DNA of 64,000 bases from Arthrobacter sp. MMS18-M83 (GTDB lineage: Bacteria; Actinomycetota; Actinomycetes; Actinomycetales; Micrococcaceae), in assembly GCF_026683955.1 (NCBI RefSeq), contig NZ_CP113343.1, forward strand, positions 496,001 to 560,000, read 5' to 3'. A program made the position numbers and the translations under genes. The notes under the pieces are model-generated. The model was not told the DNA's origin. It did not search any database and was given only the letters and a program-made list of their open reading frames with translations. Shown in pieces: positions 54,396-64,000 of the stretch (positions within the stretch are counted from its first letter, which is position 1; every line of letters starts with the position of its first letter).

Positions 54396-55214
54396 TCAGG
54401 TCCTGACCGCCATGGCGGCAGCTCCAGCCGCCTTGAATTCGCCGATTCGCTCCCGCGGGGTGTTGTCGCTCACGAGTGCCTCGCCCACAAGAATCGCGTG
54501 GGCACCATTTCTTGCGTAATGCGCGACGTCGTCGGCGTTCCGCACCCCGGATTCCGCCACGACAACCGCTCCCGACGGAATGCTTCCGGCGAGAGAGGCA
54601 AACAGTGAGCGGTCGACGTCGAGCGTCTTGAGGTTGCGGACGTTCACCCCGATGATGCGTGCTTGGGCCGCGGCCGCACGTTCGATTTCCTCGGGTGTGT
54701 GCGTTTCCACGAGGACGTTCATGCCGAGTTCGTGGCTCAGCTCGCTGAACTCCCGCAACTGTGCATCGGAAAGCGCCGCGACGATCAGCAGGATGAGGTC
54801 CGCACCGTGGGCACGGGCTTCCCAAATCTGGTACTCGTCAACCGTGAAGTCCTTGCGCAGCAGCGGAATGTCGACGGCGGCCCGGACAGCGTCCAAGTCC
54901 GCCAAGGAGCCGTTGAAGCGCCTCTGTTCGGTGAGGACACTGATCACGGAGGCGCCGCCGTCGGCGTATTGGACTGCGAGTGCCGCCGGGTCCACGATGC
55001 TCGCGAGATCGCCCTTGGAGGGGCTGCGGCGCTTGATTTCAGCGATGACCTTCAGGTCGTCGCGGCTGGCTGACGGGCCACCCAGGGCAGCCCACGCGTC
55101 CAGCGCGGGCGCCGTGGAGGCGGCGCGCTCTTTCAGCTCGTCGAGGCCAACAAGGCGCCTGCGAGCCTCCATGTCCTGCCTGACACCGCCGATGATGTCA
55201 TCAAGAACCGTCAC
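54396..55214 (-). CDS. trpC: Indole-3-glycerol phosphate synthase
   Basis: About 272 residues from GTG 55214 (reads [16 protein letters not shown]); the longer open frame upstream is a shadow. TIM-barrel landmarks: [18 protein letters not shown] with the catalytic Lys, [20 protein letters not shown] with the second catalytic Lys, [15 protein letters not shown] and [14 protein letters not shown]. It closes the indole ring in tryptophan synthesis. It begins two bases after the stop of the HGxxPAAW gene. TrpF is not in the window. Confidence 0.96.
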   Translation of the reverse strand: MTVLDDIIGGVRQDMEARRRLVGLDELKERAASTAPALDAWAALGGPSASRDDLKVIAEIKRRSPSKGDLASIVDPAALAVQYADGGASVISVLTEQRRFNGSLADLDAVRAAVDIPLLRKDFTVDEYQIWEARAHGADLILLIVAALSDAQLREFSELSHELGMNVLVETHTPEEIERAAAAQARIIGVNVRNLKTLDVDRSLFASLAGSIPSGAVVVAESGVRNADDVAHYARNGAHAILVGEALVSDNTPRERIGEFKAAGAAAMAVRT

Positions 55215-55216
55215 AG

Positions 55217-55489
55217 TCAGTGGCCGGCGTTCTTCAGCTTGCTGCCGTCGACGCCGTAGCCGGCCTTGCGCATGGCCCAGCCCGCAATCAAGCCGGCCCC
55301 CATCACGACGATGCCGGCGATGAAAATGGGGGTGCTGGCAATAACAAAGGCGATGGAGGACACCAAGGCCCCTACCAGCATGACAATCACGCAGGTCCAC
55401 GCGGCCGGGCTGTTGCCGTGGCCGATGGCGTCGCTGTGGCTCGCAGCGGTCACAGGGGCCTTGCTCGCGGACACTGTGGTTTTGCTCAT
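55217..55489 (-). CDS. HGxxPAAW-motif membrane protein of the trp cluster
   Basis: 90 residues with the motif GHGNSPAAWTCVIVMLVGAL and two membrane helices (then FIAGIVVMGAGLIAGWAM). This small actinobacterial family is nearly always found just upstream of trpC. Its function is unknown; the tight spacing to trpC suggests co-expression. Confidence 0.85.
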   Translation of the reverse strand: MSKTTVSASKAPVTAASHSDAIGHGNSPAAWTCVIVMLVGALVSSIAFVIASTPIFIAGIVVMGAGLIAGWAMRKAGYGVDGSKLKNAGH

Positions 55490-55578
55490 GTGAAAATCTC
55501 CTCAGGATGAATACTGCTTACATTCTGCCATTTATTGACGGCGCCCGGGACATCGTCCGACCTCCGGACAGTCGAGTC

Positions 55579-56172
55579 TTACGTGGGGTCTTCTCCACGC
55601 GAAAGGCTGTCCCAACTGTCGATCTCGTCGACCGGACCGGAACCCGCGCGCGCTGTCCGGCTGGCGACGTCATACTTGGTGCGCGCCTTCCAGCGCCTGC
55701 CGGCGAGCGGCAGCAGGCCGCCACACAGGGCCAGCAAACCGGCAGCTACGACGGCGAGAATCGGGAACGCCGTGGACGACGCAGCTGCTCTACCACCCGA
55801 GATCCCGGTGGTTGCCGCAATGGTTCCTTGCGCCGCACCAAGGGGGTCTGCCAGGACCGTCACCGCGGCAATGATGATGCCTGCCGAGGCAAGCACGATG
55901 ATCGTGGCGATGATCCAACGCGAAACCTTGCCCGCAATGGAAGATGCCAGTCCCCCGGCAAGGGCGACGAGCGCGAGTGCGGTCACCGCAGTGGCGGCCT
56001 TGCTCCCCTGAACGTGGAGGTCGGCATTCGCTGCGGCAGCGGGGTCGAGCCGGACGTTGATCCAAGTCTGCGTGGTGGTCCCGAAGACGGCGAGGGCAAG
56101 AATTGCCATGGCGAGCACGACATTGCCCTTCCGTGCCCACACGGGAGGCTTCTGAGGGGCAGCAGCGCTCAC
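55579..56172 (-). CDS. TIGR02234-type Trp-biosynthesis-associated membrane protein
   Basis: 197 residues with four membrane helices (GNVVLAMAILALAVFGTTTQ, AVTALALVALAGGLASSIAG, WIIATIIVLASAGIIIAAVT and FPILAVVAAGLLALCGGLLP) and the TQTWINVRL stretch typical of this family. It is found between trpE and trpC in Actinobacteria; the role is unknown. Its start overlaps the trpE stop by four bases (ATGA). Confidence 0.88.
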   Translation of the reverse strand: MSAAAPQKPPVWARKGNVVLAMAILALAVFGTTTQTWINVRLDPAAAANADLHVQGSKAATAVTALALVALAGGLASSIAGKVSRWIIATIIVLASAGIIIAAVTVLADPLGAAQGTIAATTGISGGRAAASSTAFPILAVVAAGLLALCGGLLPLAGRRWKARTKYDVASRTARAGSGPVDEIDSWDSLSRGEDPT

Positions 56173-57761
56173 GGGGTGGGGTTCCCGTCCGCAGTTTCGG
56201 CCGACACCTCGGCGGCGGACACCGCGTCCGGTGAAATGTTGTGGAGCGATCCGGCGGTGTGCACAGCACGCAAGGGGGCCGCCGCCTTGTTGACGCTTTC
56301 CAGTGCCTCGGTTGGCTTGTGGGAATCGGCCACAATGCCGCCCCCGGCCTGGACATAGGCCCGCCCCTCGCGCAACAGAGCCGAACGGATGGCGATCGCC
56401 ATATCCATGTCGCCTGCGAAGTCCAGGTAACCCACCACTCCGCCGTAAATGCCGCGGCGGTGCGGTTCGAGTTCGTCCAGGAGCCGTAGTGCGCGCGGCT
56501 TGGGCGCACCGGAAAGCGTGCCGGCGGGGAAAGTCGCCTTCAGCACGTCGTATGCCTTGGCGCCGGGAGCCAATTCGCCGACCACCGTGGACACGAGGTG
56601 CATGATGTGGCTGAAACGTTCGACTTCCATGAACTGCGTGACGTCCACGGTTCCGGCTACGCAGACCTTGGAGAGGTCGTTGCGTGACAGATCCACGAGC
56701 ATCAAGTGCTCGGCACGTTCCTTCTGGTCCGCGAGCAGCTCGGTGGCCAGGGCCTTGTCTGCCTCAACAGTCTTGCCGCGGGGCCGGGACCCGGCAATCG
56801 GGTGCGTGATGACTTCATTGCCGGTCACTGTCACAAGCGCCTCAGGAGAAGAGCCGACAATCGTGTATTCACGGCCGTCCGCGTCTTCAAGGCTGAAGAG
56901 GTACATGTACGGGCTCGGGTTGGTGTTGCGCAGCACGCGGTACACATCCAGCGGGTCCGCGGCGCACTCCATTTCGAAGCGGCGCGAGATGACCACCTGG
57001 AAGACTTCGCCATCTACGATCGCTTCCTTGCCGCGATCGATCGCGTTCAGGTAATCCTTCTCGTCCCAGCGTTCCTGCACGCTCGAGGCGAAGTCGAGGG
57101 CCTCGGATTGCAAGACGGACACCGGCTGCTTCACGGGCGCGCTGATTTTGTCCAGCAGCCCCTTAACCCGGGCGACGGCGTCGTGCCAGGCTTCGTCCAC
57201 GCGCTCCGAGCTGTTGTCGAAGTTGATCGCGTTGGCGATCAACAGGACGGTCCCATCCATGTTGTCGTGGACGGCCATGTCCGTGACGAGGTTCAAAGCC
57301 ATTTCCGGTAGGTGGAGGTCATCCTCCGGCGGGCTGGTCAACTTCTCCCAATGCCGGACCGTTTCCCAGCCGAGGAAACCTACCAAGCCCGAGGTGAACG
57401 GAGGAAGATCCGGAAAGCGGTCGGTCTGCAGGGCCGCTACGGTGTCCCGGACCGCATCGACGGGGCTGCCGTCTACAGGCACGCCGACGGGAGGCTCGCC
57501 GATCCAGTGGGCCTGGCCGTCCTTGCTGGTCAGCGTGGCACGGGAACGGGCACCGATGAACGAATAGCGGGACCACGCTCCCCCGACGGCCGCCGATTCC
57601 AGGAGGAAGGTGCCCGGCTGGCCCTGGGCAAGCTTGCGGTAGAGCCCGATGGGAGTCTCGGCGTCGGCGAGTACCCTGAGCCGGACCGGGATGACCCGGC
57701 TGTGTGCGGCGAGTTCGCGGAACTCCTCCAGGCCCGGGCTGATGATTCCAAGGTCCTGCAT
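56169..57761 (-). CDS. trpE: Anthranilate synthase component I
   Basis: 530 residues; turns chorismate into anthranilate using ammonia from a glutaminase partner not seen here. Landmarks: an N-terminal feedback site region (FLLESAAVGGAWSRYSFIGA), then EVFQVVISRRFEME, NPSPYMYLFSLEDADG, HPIAGSRPRGKTVEADKALA, and FPAGTLSGAPKPRALRLLDE. It is the first gene of the trp cluster. The 55-bp gap to hisI upstream shows no leader peptide or attenuator I can recognise. Confidence 0.97.
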   Translation of the reverse strand: MQDLGIISPGLEEFRELAAHSRVIPVRLRVLADAETPIGLYRKLAQGQPGTFLLESAAVGGAWSRYSFIGARSRATLTSKDGQAHWIGEPPVGVPVDGSPVDAVRDTVAALQTDRFPDLPPFTSGLVGFLGWETVRHWEKLTSPPEDDLHLPEMALNLVTDMAVHDNMDGTVLLIANAINFDNSSERVDEAWHDAVARVKGLLDKISAPVKQPVSVLQSEALDFASSVQERWDEKDYLNAIDRGKEAIVDGEVFQVVISRRFEMECAADPLDVYRVLRNTNPSPYMYLFSLEDADGREYTIVGSSPEALVTVTGNEVITHPIAGSRPRGKTVEADKALATELLADQKERAEHLMLVDLSRNDLSKVCVAGTVDVTQFMEVERFSHIMHLVSTVVGELAPGAKAYDVLKATFPAGTLSGAPKPRALRLLDELEPHRRGIYGGVVGYLDFAGDMDMAIAIRSALLREGRAYVQAGGGIVADSHKPTEALESVNKAAAPLRAVHTAGSLHNISPDAVSAAEVSAETADGNPTP

Positions 57762-57816
57762 GGTTTGTGTTCTCCGCCTCTTCTTGTTTTGCCTAAAGTG
57801 GATGGTGGGTTGTGGC

Positions 57817-58245
57817 CTAGTCCCGCTCGCCGGTCACGGCGCCAAGGCTCCGGTCATCGAAACATGTGCGCGTACCGGTGTGGCAAGCAGCTCCTACCTG
57901 ATCGACGCGGACCAGGAGGGCGTCGCCGTCGCAGTCCAAAGCCACCGACTTGACGAACTGGACGTGCCCGGAGGTGTCTCCCTTGCGCCAGTATTCCTGG
58001 CGGGAGCGCGAGAAGAAGGTCACGCGGCCAGTGGTCAGGGTCCGATGCAACGCTTCGTCATCCATCCAACCGAGCATCAGCACTTCATCGGTGTCGAACT
58101 GCTGGATGATCGCTGCCACAAGGCCGGCAGAATCGCGCTTGAGCGCGGCGGCCAGCTCATGAGGGAGCGGACTTCCGGGTTCGACGACGGGCTCCGCGGC
58201 GGAAGCGGCAGCGGGCGTGGCTTGGGGTGTTGACTGCTCAGACAT
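57817..58245 (-). CDS. hisI: Phosphoribosyl-AMP cyclohydrolase
   Basis: About 142 residues from ATG 58245 ([13 protein letters not shown]). After a disordered N-terminus of about 30 residues, the HisI core shows [40 protein letters not shown] and the metal site [23 protein letters not shown]. It opens the purine ring of PR-AMP in histidine synthesis. No HisE domain is fused; hisE is separate at 60878. It stands apart from hisF by an unrelated plus-strand gene. Confidence 0.96.
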   Translation of the reverse strand: MSEQSTPQATPAAASAAEPVVEPGSPLPHELAAALKRDSAGLVAAIIQQFDTDEVLMLGWMDDEALHRTLTTGRVTFFSRSRQEYWRKGDTSGHVQFVKSVALDCDGDALLVRVDQVGAACHTGTRTCFDDRSLGAVTGERD

Positions 58246-58334
58246 CAGATCAAGTCTAGTGCCTCCTGTAGACCCGAAATTCAGTGGCGGTTCCACTGCG
58301 CAACAGAGGGCGTCTCGTGCTAGTTTCACAAGTG

Positions 58335-58979
58335 ATGCATTTCGTCGATCCCTCCCGCGAAGTACTGGCCGAAACACTCCTGGCGGCCGGACCTGACTCC
58401 CCCACGCTCTGCGAAGGGTGGCTGACCAGGGACCTCGCGGCGCACCTTTACCTGCGAGAACGCAAAGCGGCCGCCGGTATCGGCTTGTTCGTCAAGAGCC
58501 TTGCGAGGGCTTCGGACAAGGCCACGGCCAAACTGGCCTCGAAGCTCAAGACCACGGAAGATTACGCCGAGCTGGTCAACACTTTCCGCTCGGGGCCTCC
58601 TGCCTTGTCCCCCTTGAAAATCAAAGCCCTCGACGAGTCCTCCAACCTCATTGAATATTTCGTGCACACGGAAGACATTCGCCGGGCTGGAGACCGTTGG
58701 GCTCCGCGGGCCCTCGATGAGGAATACTCGGACGCCCTGTGGGACGAATTGATCAAGCGTGCTGCCATTCTCTACCGGGGCGTGGACCTCGGAATCGTCT
58801 TGGTACGCCCCACCGGTCCCCGCCATGTCGCCAAGCGCGCTCCCGTGTCCGTCGCCATCGTGGGCGAGCCCGGCGAACTGCTGATGCACGCCCATGGCCG
58901 CACGCATCACGCCTTGGTCACCTTTGAAGGCCAGCCGGACGCCGTCGCACTGCTCCAGTCAGCCGAAGTCGGCCTCTGA
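58335..58979 (+). CDS. TIGR03085-type DinB/maleylpyruvate-isomerase-like protein
   Basis: About 214 residues from ATG 58335 ([15 protein letters not shown]); GTG 58317 is also open. The N-terminus [20 protein letters not shown] followed by [10 protein letters not shown] is the four-helix mycothiol-dependent isomerase (DinB-like) start, with the metal His in [24 protein letters not shown] supplies a second conserved block with the H-x-x-D. The substrate is unknown. It is the only plus-strand gene in this his/rib stretch, divergent from hisI. Confidence 0.8.
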   Translation: MHFVDPSREVLAETLLAAGPDSPTLCEGWLTRDLAAHLYLRERKAAAGIGLFVKSLARASDKATAKLASKLKTTEDYAELVNTFRSGPPALSPLKIKALDESSNLIEYFVHTEDIRRAGDRWAPRALDEEYSDALWDELIKRAAILYRGVDLGIVLVRPTGPRHVAKRAPVSVAIVGEPGELLMHAHGRTHHALVTFEGQPDAVALLQSAEVGL

Positions 58980-58993
58980 CCCGTCCTTTAAAC

Positions 58994-59059
58994 CCCAACT
59001 GACTCGCAGTTGTGGTCGTTATGAGGGCTCAAAACGACCTTAACTGCGAGTCAGTTGGG
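58994..59059. repeat. Long REP-like hairpin between two genes
   Basis: The arms cccaactgactcgcagtt (58994-59011) and aactgcgagtcagttggg (59042-59059) are perfect 18-bp reverse complements. Inside, ggtcgtt (59014-59020) and aacgacc (59033-59039) form a second stem. The nested palindrome lies between the convergent ends of the TIGR03085 gene and hisF. It could act as a terminator, but its structure is that of a dispersed REP/MITE-type element. Confidence 0.8.
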
Positions 59060-59078
59060 ATGGACTGGGTTGGGCCCG

Positions 59079-59855
59079 CTAGCGGACCAGGAAACCTGCT
59101 TCGCGAATCGCGGCCTTGACCTGGGCGATCATGTCGTCCGGACCGAAGTGGAACACCGAGGCTGCCAGAACGGCGTCGGCACCTGCTTCCACTGCGGGCG
59201 GGAAATGCGCCGGCTCTCCCGCGCCCCCGGATGCGATGATCGGGATGTGCACCGCCGCCCGGACCAGGCGGATGAGCTCGAGGTCGAAACCGTCCTTGGT
59301 GCCATCGGCGTCAATGGAGTTCAGGAGGATCTCCCCCACACCACGGTCCGCGGCTTCCTTGGCCCAGGCAATGGCGTCAATTCCGGTGCCCTGGCGTCCA
59401 CCGTGCGTGGTCACCTCGAAGCCGGAAGCCGTGGGCTCGGAGCCGGGCCTCGTCCGCCGGGCATCCACCGACAAGACAAGCACCTGCGATCCGAAGTGGC
59501 GGGTGATCTCGTCGATGACGTCCGGGCGTGCGACGGCCGCCGTGTTGATGGAGGCCTTGTCCGCGCCGAAACGCAGGAGCTTGTCCACTTCGGCCACGCC
59601 TCGGACACCACCGCCGACGGTCAACGGGATGAAGACTTCCTCGGCGGTGCGGCGAACGACGTCGAACGTGGTTTCCCGGTTACCGGAAGAGGCCGTGACG
59701 TCAAGGAAAGTGAGCTCGTCCGCCCCGGCGTTGTCATAGCGGTGCGCCAGCTCGACGGGGTCTCCGGCGTCGCGAAGGCCCTCGAAATTGATGCCCTTGA
59801 CTACACGGCCGGCGTCGACATCTAGGCAAGGGATGACCCGTACTGCTACAGCCAT
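59079..59855 (-). CDS. hisF: Imidazole glycerol phosphate synthase cyclase subunit
   Basis: 258 residues. TIM barrel with the N-terminal Asp motif [20 protein letters not shown], the C-terminal [16 protein letters not shown] and phosphate-binding loops ([18 protein letters not shown]). It uses ammonia made by HisH (not in the window) to form imidazole glycerol phosphate and AICAR. It is 24 bp downstream of hisG and ends at the REP-like hairpin. Confidence 0.97.
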   Translation of the reverse strand: MAVAVRVIPCLDVDAGRVVKGINFEGLRDAGDPVELAHRYDNAGADELTFLDVTASSGNRETTFDVVRRTAEEVFIPLTVGGGVRGVAEVDKLLRFGADKASINTAAVARPDVIDEITRHFGSQVLVLSVDARRTRPGSEPTASGFEVTTHGGRQGTGIDAIAWAKEAADRGVGEILLNSIDADGTKDGFDLELIRLVRAAVHIPIIASGGAGEPAHFPPAVEAGADAVLAASVFHFGPDDMIAQVKAAIREAGFLVR

Positions 59856-59879
59856 TGCTACTCCTGGAATTGTCTCGTG

Positions 59880-60740
59880 TCAGATGCGGCAGGCGTGGAT
59901 GCTGCCGACCAGGATGGCGCGGGCGCCGAGGTCGTAGAGCTCGTCCATGATGCGGTTGGTTTCCTTTTTCGGAACCATGGAACGGACGGCAACCCATTCG
60001 GAGTCGCGCAGCGGAGACACCGTGGGCGACTCGAGACCCGGGGTGAGGGTGGCTGCTTCTTCCACGAGGTCCTTGCGGATGTCGTAATCCATGAGCACGT
60101 ACTGGCGGGCGACGAGCACGCCCTGCAGGCGCCGGATGAGGACCTCGATCTCCTTCGCGGTACCGTTCGCGGCGCCGCCCTCGCCGGTGCGGCGGATCAG
60201 GACGGCTTCGGACTTGAGGATCGGCTCGCCGAAGATCTCCATGCCGGCGGCTTTGAGCGTGTTGCCGGTTTCGACGACGTCGGCGATTGCGTCAGCGACG
60301 CCGAGACGCACGGAAGACTCCACGGCGCCGTCGAGACGGACTACTTTGGCTTTGACGCCGCGCTCGGCGAGGTAGTCGCGCAGCAGGCCGTCGTAGCTGG
60401 TCGCGAGGCGCTTGCCCTCGAGCTGCTCGACGGCGGAGAAGTCACCGACGGGACCGGCGAAACGGAAGGTGGACGCAGCGAAACCCAGGGGAAGCAGTTC
60501 TTCGGCTTCCACCTGGGCGTCCAGCAGGAGGTCGCGGCCGGTGATCCCGACGTCGAGGGTTCCCTGGCCGACGTACACGGCGATGTCGCGGGGACGGAGG
60601 AAGAAGAACTCAATGTCGTTGTCAGGATCGACCATGACCAGTTCGCGCGTATCACGGCGCTGGCGGTATCCCGCCTCAGACAGCATCGCGGAGGCGGCTT
60701 CGGACAGGGATCCCTTGTTGGGGACGGCTACTCGCAGCAT
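59880..60740 (-). CDS. hisG: ATP phosphoribosyltransferase, long form
   Basis: About 286 residues from ATG 60740 (MLRVAVPNKGSLSEAASAML); the open frame to 60830 is not supported. It catalyses the first step of histidine synthesis. YVGQGTLDVGITGRDLLLDA and DAIADVVETGNTLKAAGMEI form the PRPP site. The C-terminal 75 residues (PTVSPLRDSEWVAVRSMVPK) are the ACT-like regulatory domain of long-form HisG, giving histidine feedback. Confidence 0.97.
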   Translation of the reverse strand: MLRVAVPNKGSLSEAASAMLSEAGYRQRRDTRELVMVDPDNDIEFFFLRPRDIAVYVGQGTLDVGITGRDLLLDAQVEAEELLPLGFAASTFRFAGPVGDFSAVEQLEGKRLATSYDGLLRDYLAERGVKAKVVRLDGAVESSVRLGVADAIADVVETGNTLKAAGMEIFGEPILKSEAVLIRRTGEGGAANGTAKEIEVLIRRLQGVLVARQYVLMDYDIRKDLVEEAATLTPGLESPTVSPLRDSEWVAVRSMVPKKETNRIMDELYDLGARAILVGSIHACRI

Positions 60741-60877
60741 GAGGGGACTTTCTTGGGGAGTGGAAGGGGATGTTTCAGGCATTGTGCCCACGGCTGTGTT
60801 CTCACACGGCACCGTGGGCGCGGGGGCCACGCTGGTGCTTCGTCAAACCTTTTCAGGCCCCGACGGAGCGGACGTGG

Positions 60878-61141
60878 CTAGAGATGCTTGTAAACGTCTT
60901 CCAGGCCCAGACCCTTGGCGAGCATCAGGACCTGCAGGTGGTAGAGCAACTGGGAGATTTCCTCGGCCGCGGCCTCGTCGGACTCATATTCCGCAGCCAT
61001 CCAGACTTCGGCGGCTTCCTCCACGACTTTCTTGCCGATGCCGTGGATTCCGGAGTCCAACTCGGCGACGGTGCGGGAGCCTGCCGGACGGGTCGCTGCC
61101 TTTTCGCTCAGTTCTGCGAACAGCGTCTCGAAATTCTTCAC
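60878..61141 (-). CDS. hisE: Phosphoribosyl-ATP pyrophosphatase
   Basis: 87 residues, a typical stand-alone His[41 protein letters not shown] with the Mg-binding Glu pair, [19 protein letters not shown]. It removes pyrophosphate from PR-ATP. It lies 137 bp upstream of hisG on the same strand. Confidence 0.96.
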   Translation of the reverse strand: MKNFETLFAELSEKAATRPAGSRTVAELDSGIHGIGKKVVEEAAEVWMAAEYESDEAAAEEISQLLYHLQVLMLAKGLGLEDVYKHL

Positions 61142-61193
61142 GCCCTACAGCCTACTTGCTCGGGGCCGGAGACCGCCTGTCGGGGCATTGCAT

Positions 61194-61251
61194 GACGAAA
61201 GGATGTGAGCGAACGCACTATGCAGTCCGGTACGCCCACACCCCTTTCGTC
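61194..61251. terminator. Imperfect inverted repeat between ribH and hisE
   Basis: gacgaaagg (61194-61202) and cctttcgtc (61243-61251) are exact complements, and pairing extends inward as tgtg / caca with mismatches over about 18 bp. The 40-base interior also contains complementary patches. It lies just past the ribH stop and can end that transcript before hisE. Confidence 0.5.
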
Positions 61252-61257
61252 GATTTG

Positions 61258-61761
<504 letters not shown>

Positions 61762-61799
61762 TCAGTCTTGTTAGAACAGTCAAGTCTTGTTAGTGCAGT

Positions 61800-62501
61800 T
61801 CAGTCTTGTTCGAGTTCAAAAGTGCCGGCACTTATATGGGTACCGGCCGGTTCGGTGTCGCCGAGTGTCAGCCGGTGGTCCATGCGGTCCTTCTTGGTTT
61901 GCAGGTACCGCAGGTTTTCTTCACGCGACGGGACCTCGGTGGGCACCATCTCGACCACCTTCACGCCAGCCGCTGCAAGCCGGTTCTGCTTGTCCGGGTT
62001 GTTGCTCAGGAGGCGGATTTCGTGAAGGCCCATTTCGGCCAGGATCTGGGCGGCGGCCTTGTAGCAACGGGCATCAACGGGCAGTCCGAGCTGTTCGTTG
62101 GCCTCAACCGTGTCGAATCCGGCCTCTTGCAGCGCGTAGGCCTTGATCTTGTTGGCCAGCCCAATGCCGCGGCCTTCCTGGCCTCGCAGGTAGAGCAGGG
62201 TGCCGCCCTCTTCGCGAATCAGTTCAAGGGCATAGGCCAGCTGTTCGCCGCAATCGCAGCGGTACGAGCCGAAGACATCCCCGGTAAGGCACTCGGAATG
62301 CAGGCGCACCAGTGGCGCCTTTCCTGCGCGCGGCGTGTTCGGGGAACTCACCGCCAAGTGCTCCGCCCCGGTCACATGGTCGGTCCAGGCCTGTGCCACG
62401 AACTCGCCGAAGGCAGTGGGCAACTGGACTATCGGCCCGCCGCTCACCGGATGGGGTGTGCGCGCCGCCCTGCCGCCGTCGTGCGTTGTCGATGTGGTCA
62501 T
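61800..62501 (-). CDS. ribA: GTP cyclohydrolase II
   Basis: About 233 residues from ATG 62501 ([18 protein letters not shown]), which overlaps the ribB stop as [24 protein letters not shown] carries the three zinc Cys residues, and [20 protein letters not shown] the catalytic Arg/Tyr region. It opens GTP to start the pyrimidine branch of riboflavin synthesis. In many Actinobacteria this domain is fused to RibB; here it is a separate gene with an N-terminal linker. Confidence 0.95.
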   Translation of the reverse strand: MTTSTTHDGGRAARTPHPVSGGPIVQLPTAFGEFVAQAWTDHVTGAEHLAVSSPNTPRAGKAPLVRLHSECLTGDVFGSYRCDCGEQLAYALELIREEGGTLLYLRGQEGRGIGLANKIKAYALQEAGFDTVEANEQLGLPVDARCYKAAAQILAEMGLHEIRLLSNNPDKQNRLAAAGVKVVEMVPTEVPSREENLRYLQTKKDRMDHRLTLGDTEPAGTHISAGTFELEQD

Positions 62502-63192
62502 CGCTGCTCCTCGTTTCCTGCTGGACTTGCAACCTGGTGTTCGCCCTCCGACGCCGCCACGTAAGCCACGAGGTCCTCGATCGAAATCAAAGGGCACCCA
62601 TGCTCGGCAGCGAACTCCCGGAGGCTGTCCAAACGCATCATTTCACCATCGTCATGAACCAACTCAGCGATCACGCCCACCGGGGCAAGCCCCGCAAGCC
62701 GGCAGAGATCAACTGCCGCCTCGGTATGTCCCGGACGTTCACGCACTCCCCCTTAACGGCCCGGAGCGGAAAAATATGCCCGGGCCGGGTGATCGAGGAC
62801 GGGGTGCTGCTGGAATCGGCCAGGATCCGGGCCGTAAGTGCCCTGTCCGTGGCGGAAATACCGGTACTCACTCCTACGGCGGCATCACAGGACACCGTGT
62901 AGGCCGTGCCCTTGGCATCTTCGTTGACTACGACCATGGGCGGCAGCGCGAGGGCGTCAGCCCTCGACTCCTCAAGGGGAACGCAGATCACTCCCGAGCT
63001 GTGGCGGATGGTCCAGCCCATGAGGGCAGGCGTCGCATGCTCGGCGGCGAAGATGATGTCGCCTTCGTTTTCGCGGTCTTCATTGTCCACGACAATGACG
63101 GGACGGCCTGCTGCCATCGCCTGCACGGCCTTCTCAACGGGATCCAGCCCCTGCCGGACCGCCGTCGCGCTGCCGTTGTGTTCGGCGCTCAC
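62498..63192 (-). pseudogene. ribB: 3,4-dihydroxy-2-butanone 4-phosphate synthase with a one-base frameshift
   Basis: The first frame (from ATG 63192) gives [40 protein letters not shown] and [16 protein letters not shown] and then goes out of frame. The next frame continues [40 protein letters not shown] and [15 protein letters not shown] to a stop at 62498. The break is at five C on the plus strand (62748-62752); six would restore one 231-residue protein. The enzyme is needed for riboflavin, and the gene is intact otherwise and coupled to ribE and ribA by ATGA overlaps. A sequencing error in a homopolymer is therefore the likely cause; a true mutation is possible. Confidence 0.9.
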
Positions 63193-63827
63193 AGGGCTAC
63201 CTCCCCGGTCGCTGCCGGAATGCGGAAGGACAGCAGTCGCTCGGTGTACTTGGCGAGCACGTCCACTTCGAGGTTGACGCGACCGCCGGTGGCCTTCGCC
63301 CCAAGTCCCGTTTCGTCCAGCGTGGTGGGGATGAGGCCAACCTCAAACCATGGATTCTCTTCTTCCGCGGGACTGACGGCAGTGACCGTCAGCGAGACGC
63401 CGTCGACGGCGATTGATCCCTTTTCGGCGATGTACCGTGCAAGCGGGGCCGGGACAGCGAAGCGAAGGCGGTCCCAGTTGCCCAGCGACTCGCGCTCAAG
63501 AAGCTGCCCGACGCCGTCGACGTGTCCCTGCACGACGTGGCCGTCCAAGCGGCCGCCGGCTTCGACGCAACGCTCAAGGTTCACGGTGTCGCCGACGGTC
63601 AGCTCCCCAATCGTGGTCCGGACGAGGGTTTCGCCCATGACGTCAACGCTGAACTCCTGGCCGTCGATGTCCGTTGCGGTGAGGCACACACCGTTGACTG
63701 CGATCGAGCCGCCCAGGCCCAGTCCTTCGGCGGTCGTGGGGGCCATCAGGCGCAGCGTGGCACTGGCCTCGCCGTCGTGCTCGACAGACAGGACCGTGCC
63801 TTGTTCAGCAACGATTCCGGTAAACAT
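63189..63827 (-). CDS. ribE: Riboflavin synthase alpha chain
   Basis: 212 residues with two lumazine-binding repeats: [20 protein letters not shown] and [17 protein letters not shown] in the first, [20 protein letters not shown] and [20 protein letters not shown] in the second. It dismutates two ribityllumazine molecules to riboflavin. It overlaps ribB by four bases (ATGA) and ribD by one (TGATG). Confidence 0.97.
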   Translation of the reverse strand: MFTGIVAEQGTVLSVEHDGEASATLRLMAPTTAEGLGLGGSIAVNGVCLTATDIDGQEFSVDVMGETLVRTTIGELTVGDTVNLERCVEAGGRLDGHVVQGHVDGVGQLLERESLGNWDRLRFAVPAPLARYIAEKGSIAVDGVSLTVTAVSPAEEENPWFEVGLIPTTLDETGLGAKATGGRVNLEVDVLAKYTERLLSFRIPAATGEVAL

Positions 63828-64000
63828 CAGTGTCCTCCTATGGTGGTATCCGAGGCGTCCTTGCCCGGAAATGGTTCATGGTGTTCGGTGGGCGACTTAG
63901 TCCACGCCGGCTTGTTTCCGTCCGATGGTCCGGACCTCAAATGCAACCGGAGGTCACGGCCCAGTGCATGGACGGCGCCACCACCGGCGTCGTCCCAATT
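63827..64000 (-). CDS. ribD: C-terminal end of the next rib gene, probably ribD
   Basis: Only the last 57 codons are in the window: NWDDAGGGAVHALGRDLRLH followed by a polar tail ending DASDTTIGGH. The stop shares a base with the ribE start. The order ribD-ribE-ribB-ribA-ribH and the ALGRDLRLHL strand fit the deaminase/reductase RibD, but the visible part lacks diagnostic motifs. The identification rests mainly on context. Confidence 0.6.
   Translation of the reverse strand, partial: NWDDAGGGAVHALGRDLRLHLRSGPSDGNKPAWTKSPTEHHEPFPGKDASDTTIGGH

Noticed and set aside
54396..55400. A longer trpC start giving 334 residues
   Set aside because: The extra N-terminus is out-of-frame reading of the HGxxPAAW gene. 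GTG 55214 matches the normal TrpC start.

Overview
The window comes from a high-GC actinobacterium, most likely Arthrobacter or a close relative (Paenarthrobacter/Pseudarthrobacter). This rests on the gltBD-lgt-trp-his-rib gene order, the HGxxPAAW and TIGR02234-type proteins inside the trp cluster, the ANTAR regulator next to pyk, and the SCO6880/SCO6881-type conjugation genes. No database was searched; names rest on reading the proteins and on context.

The right third (42.2-64 kb) is conserved chromosome. It holds an ANTAR response regulator (pdtaR) convergent with pyk, glutamate synthase gltBD, lgt, trpA-trpB-trpC plus two small trp-linked membrane proteins and trpE, then hisI, hisF-hisG-hisE, and the riboflavin genes ribH-ribA-ribB-ribE-ribD (the last cut by the window edge). 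Nearly all are on the minus strand, with ATGA/TGATG stop-start overlaps typical of operons. ribB is split by a one-base frameshift in a run of five G.

The left two thirds look like an integrative and conjugative element (ICE) joined to the 3' end of a tRNA-Leu(CAA) gene at 41925-42006. Next to the tRNA lie a tyrosine integrase, an excisionase-like protein, three small HTH regulators and a sigma-factor-like protein (about 37.9-41.8 kb). The sigma-like gene heads a minus-strand transfer operon: a membrane-anchored transfer protein and an NlpC/P60 lysozyme-like protein at 36-38 kb. The operon resumes at 26.2 kb with a pilin-like DUF6112 protein, VirB6-like SCO6881, SCO6880, a VirB4-like ATPase, a VirD4-like coupling protein, DUF4913, an ArdC-like antirestriction protein, an SSB and a defective DUF1524/DUF3761 protein. 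The MobF relaxase-helicase is divergent at 11.6-15.2 kb. The other end of the element was not found and may lie outside the window.

Between the two halves of the transfer operon (26.4-36.0 kb) is a lower-GC cargo island. It holds an ApeA-like HEPN protein, a TIR-domain protein, an AlbA_2/Schlafen-like protein, an HNH nuclease, membrane and lipoproteins, several microproteins, a nonsense-mutated gene and a broken comM/yifB fragment. It looks like an anti-phage defence cargo hotspot.

Left of the relaxase (4.9-11 kb) is a pile-up of mobile DNA: a frameshifted tyrosine recombinase cut by an IS110 remnant, an intact IS110-family element bracketed by about 112 bp direct repeats, and a three-gene recombinase module (tyrosine recombinase, XRE protein, zinc-finger protein resembling a catalytically dead recombinase). 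The extreme left (1-4.5 kb) is a catabolic cluster: a BKACE-type enzyme, an AbgB-like M20 hydrolase, a two-gene DUF5058 membrane system and a divergent Lrp/AsnC regulator.
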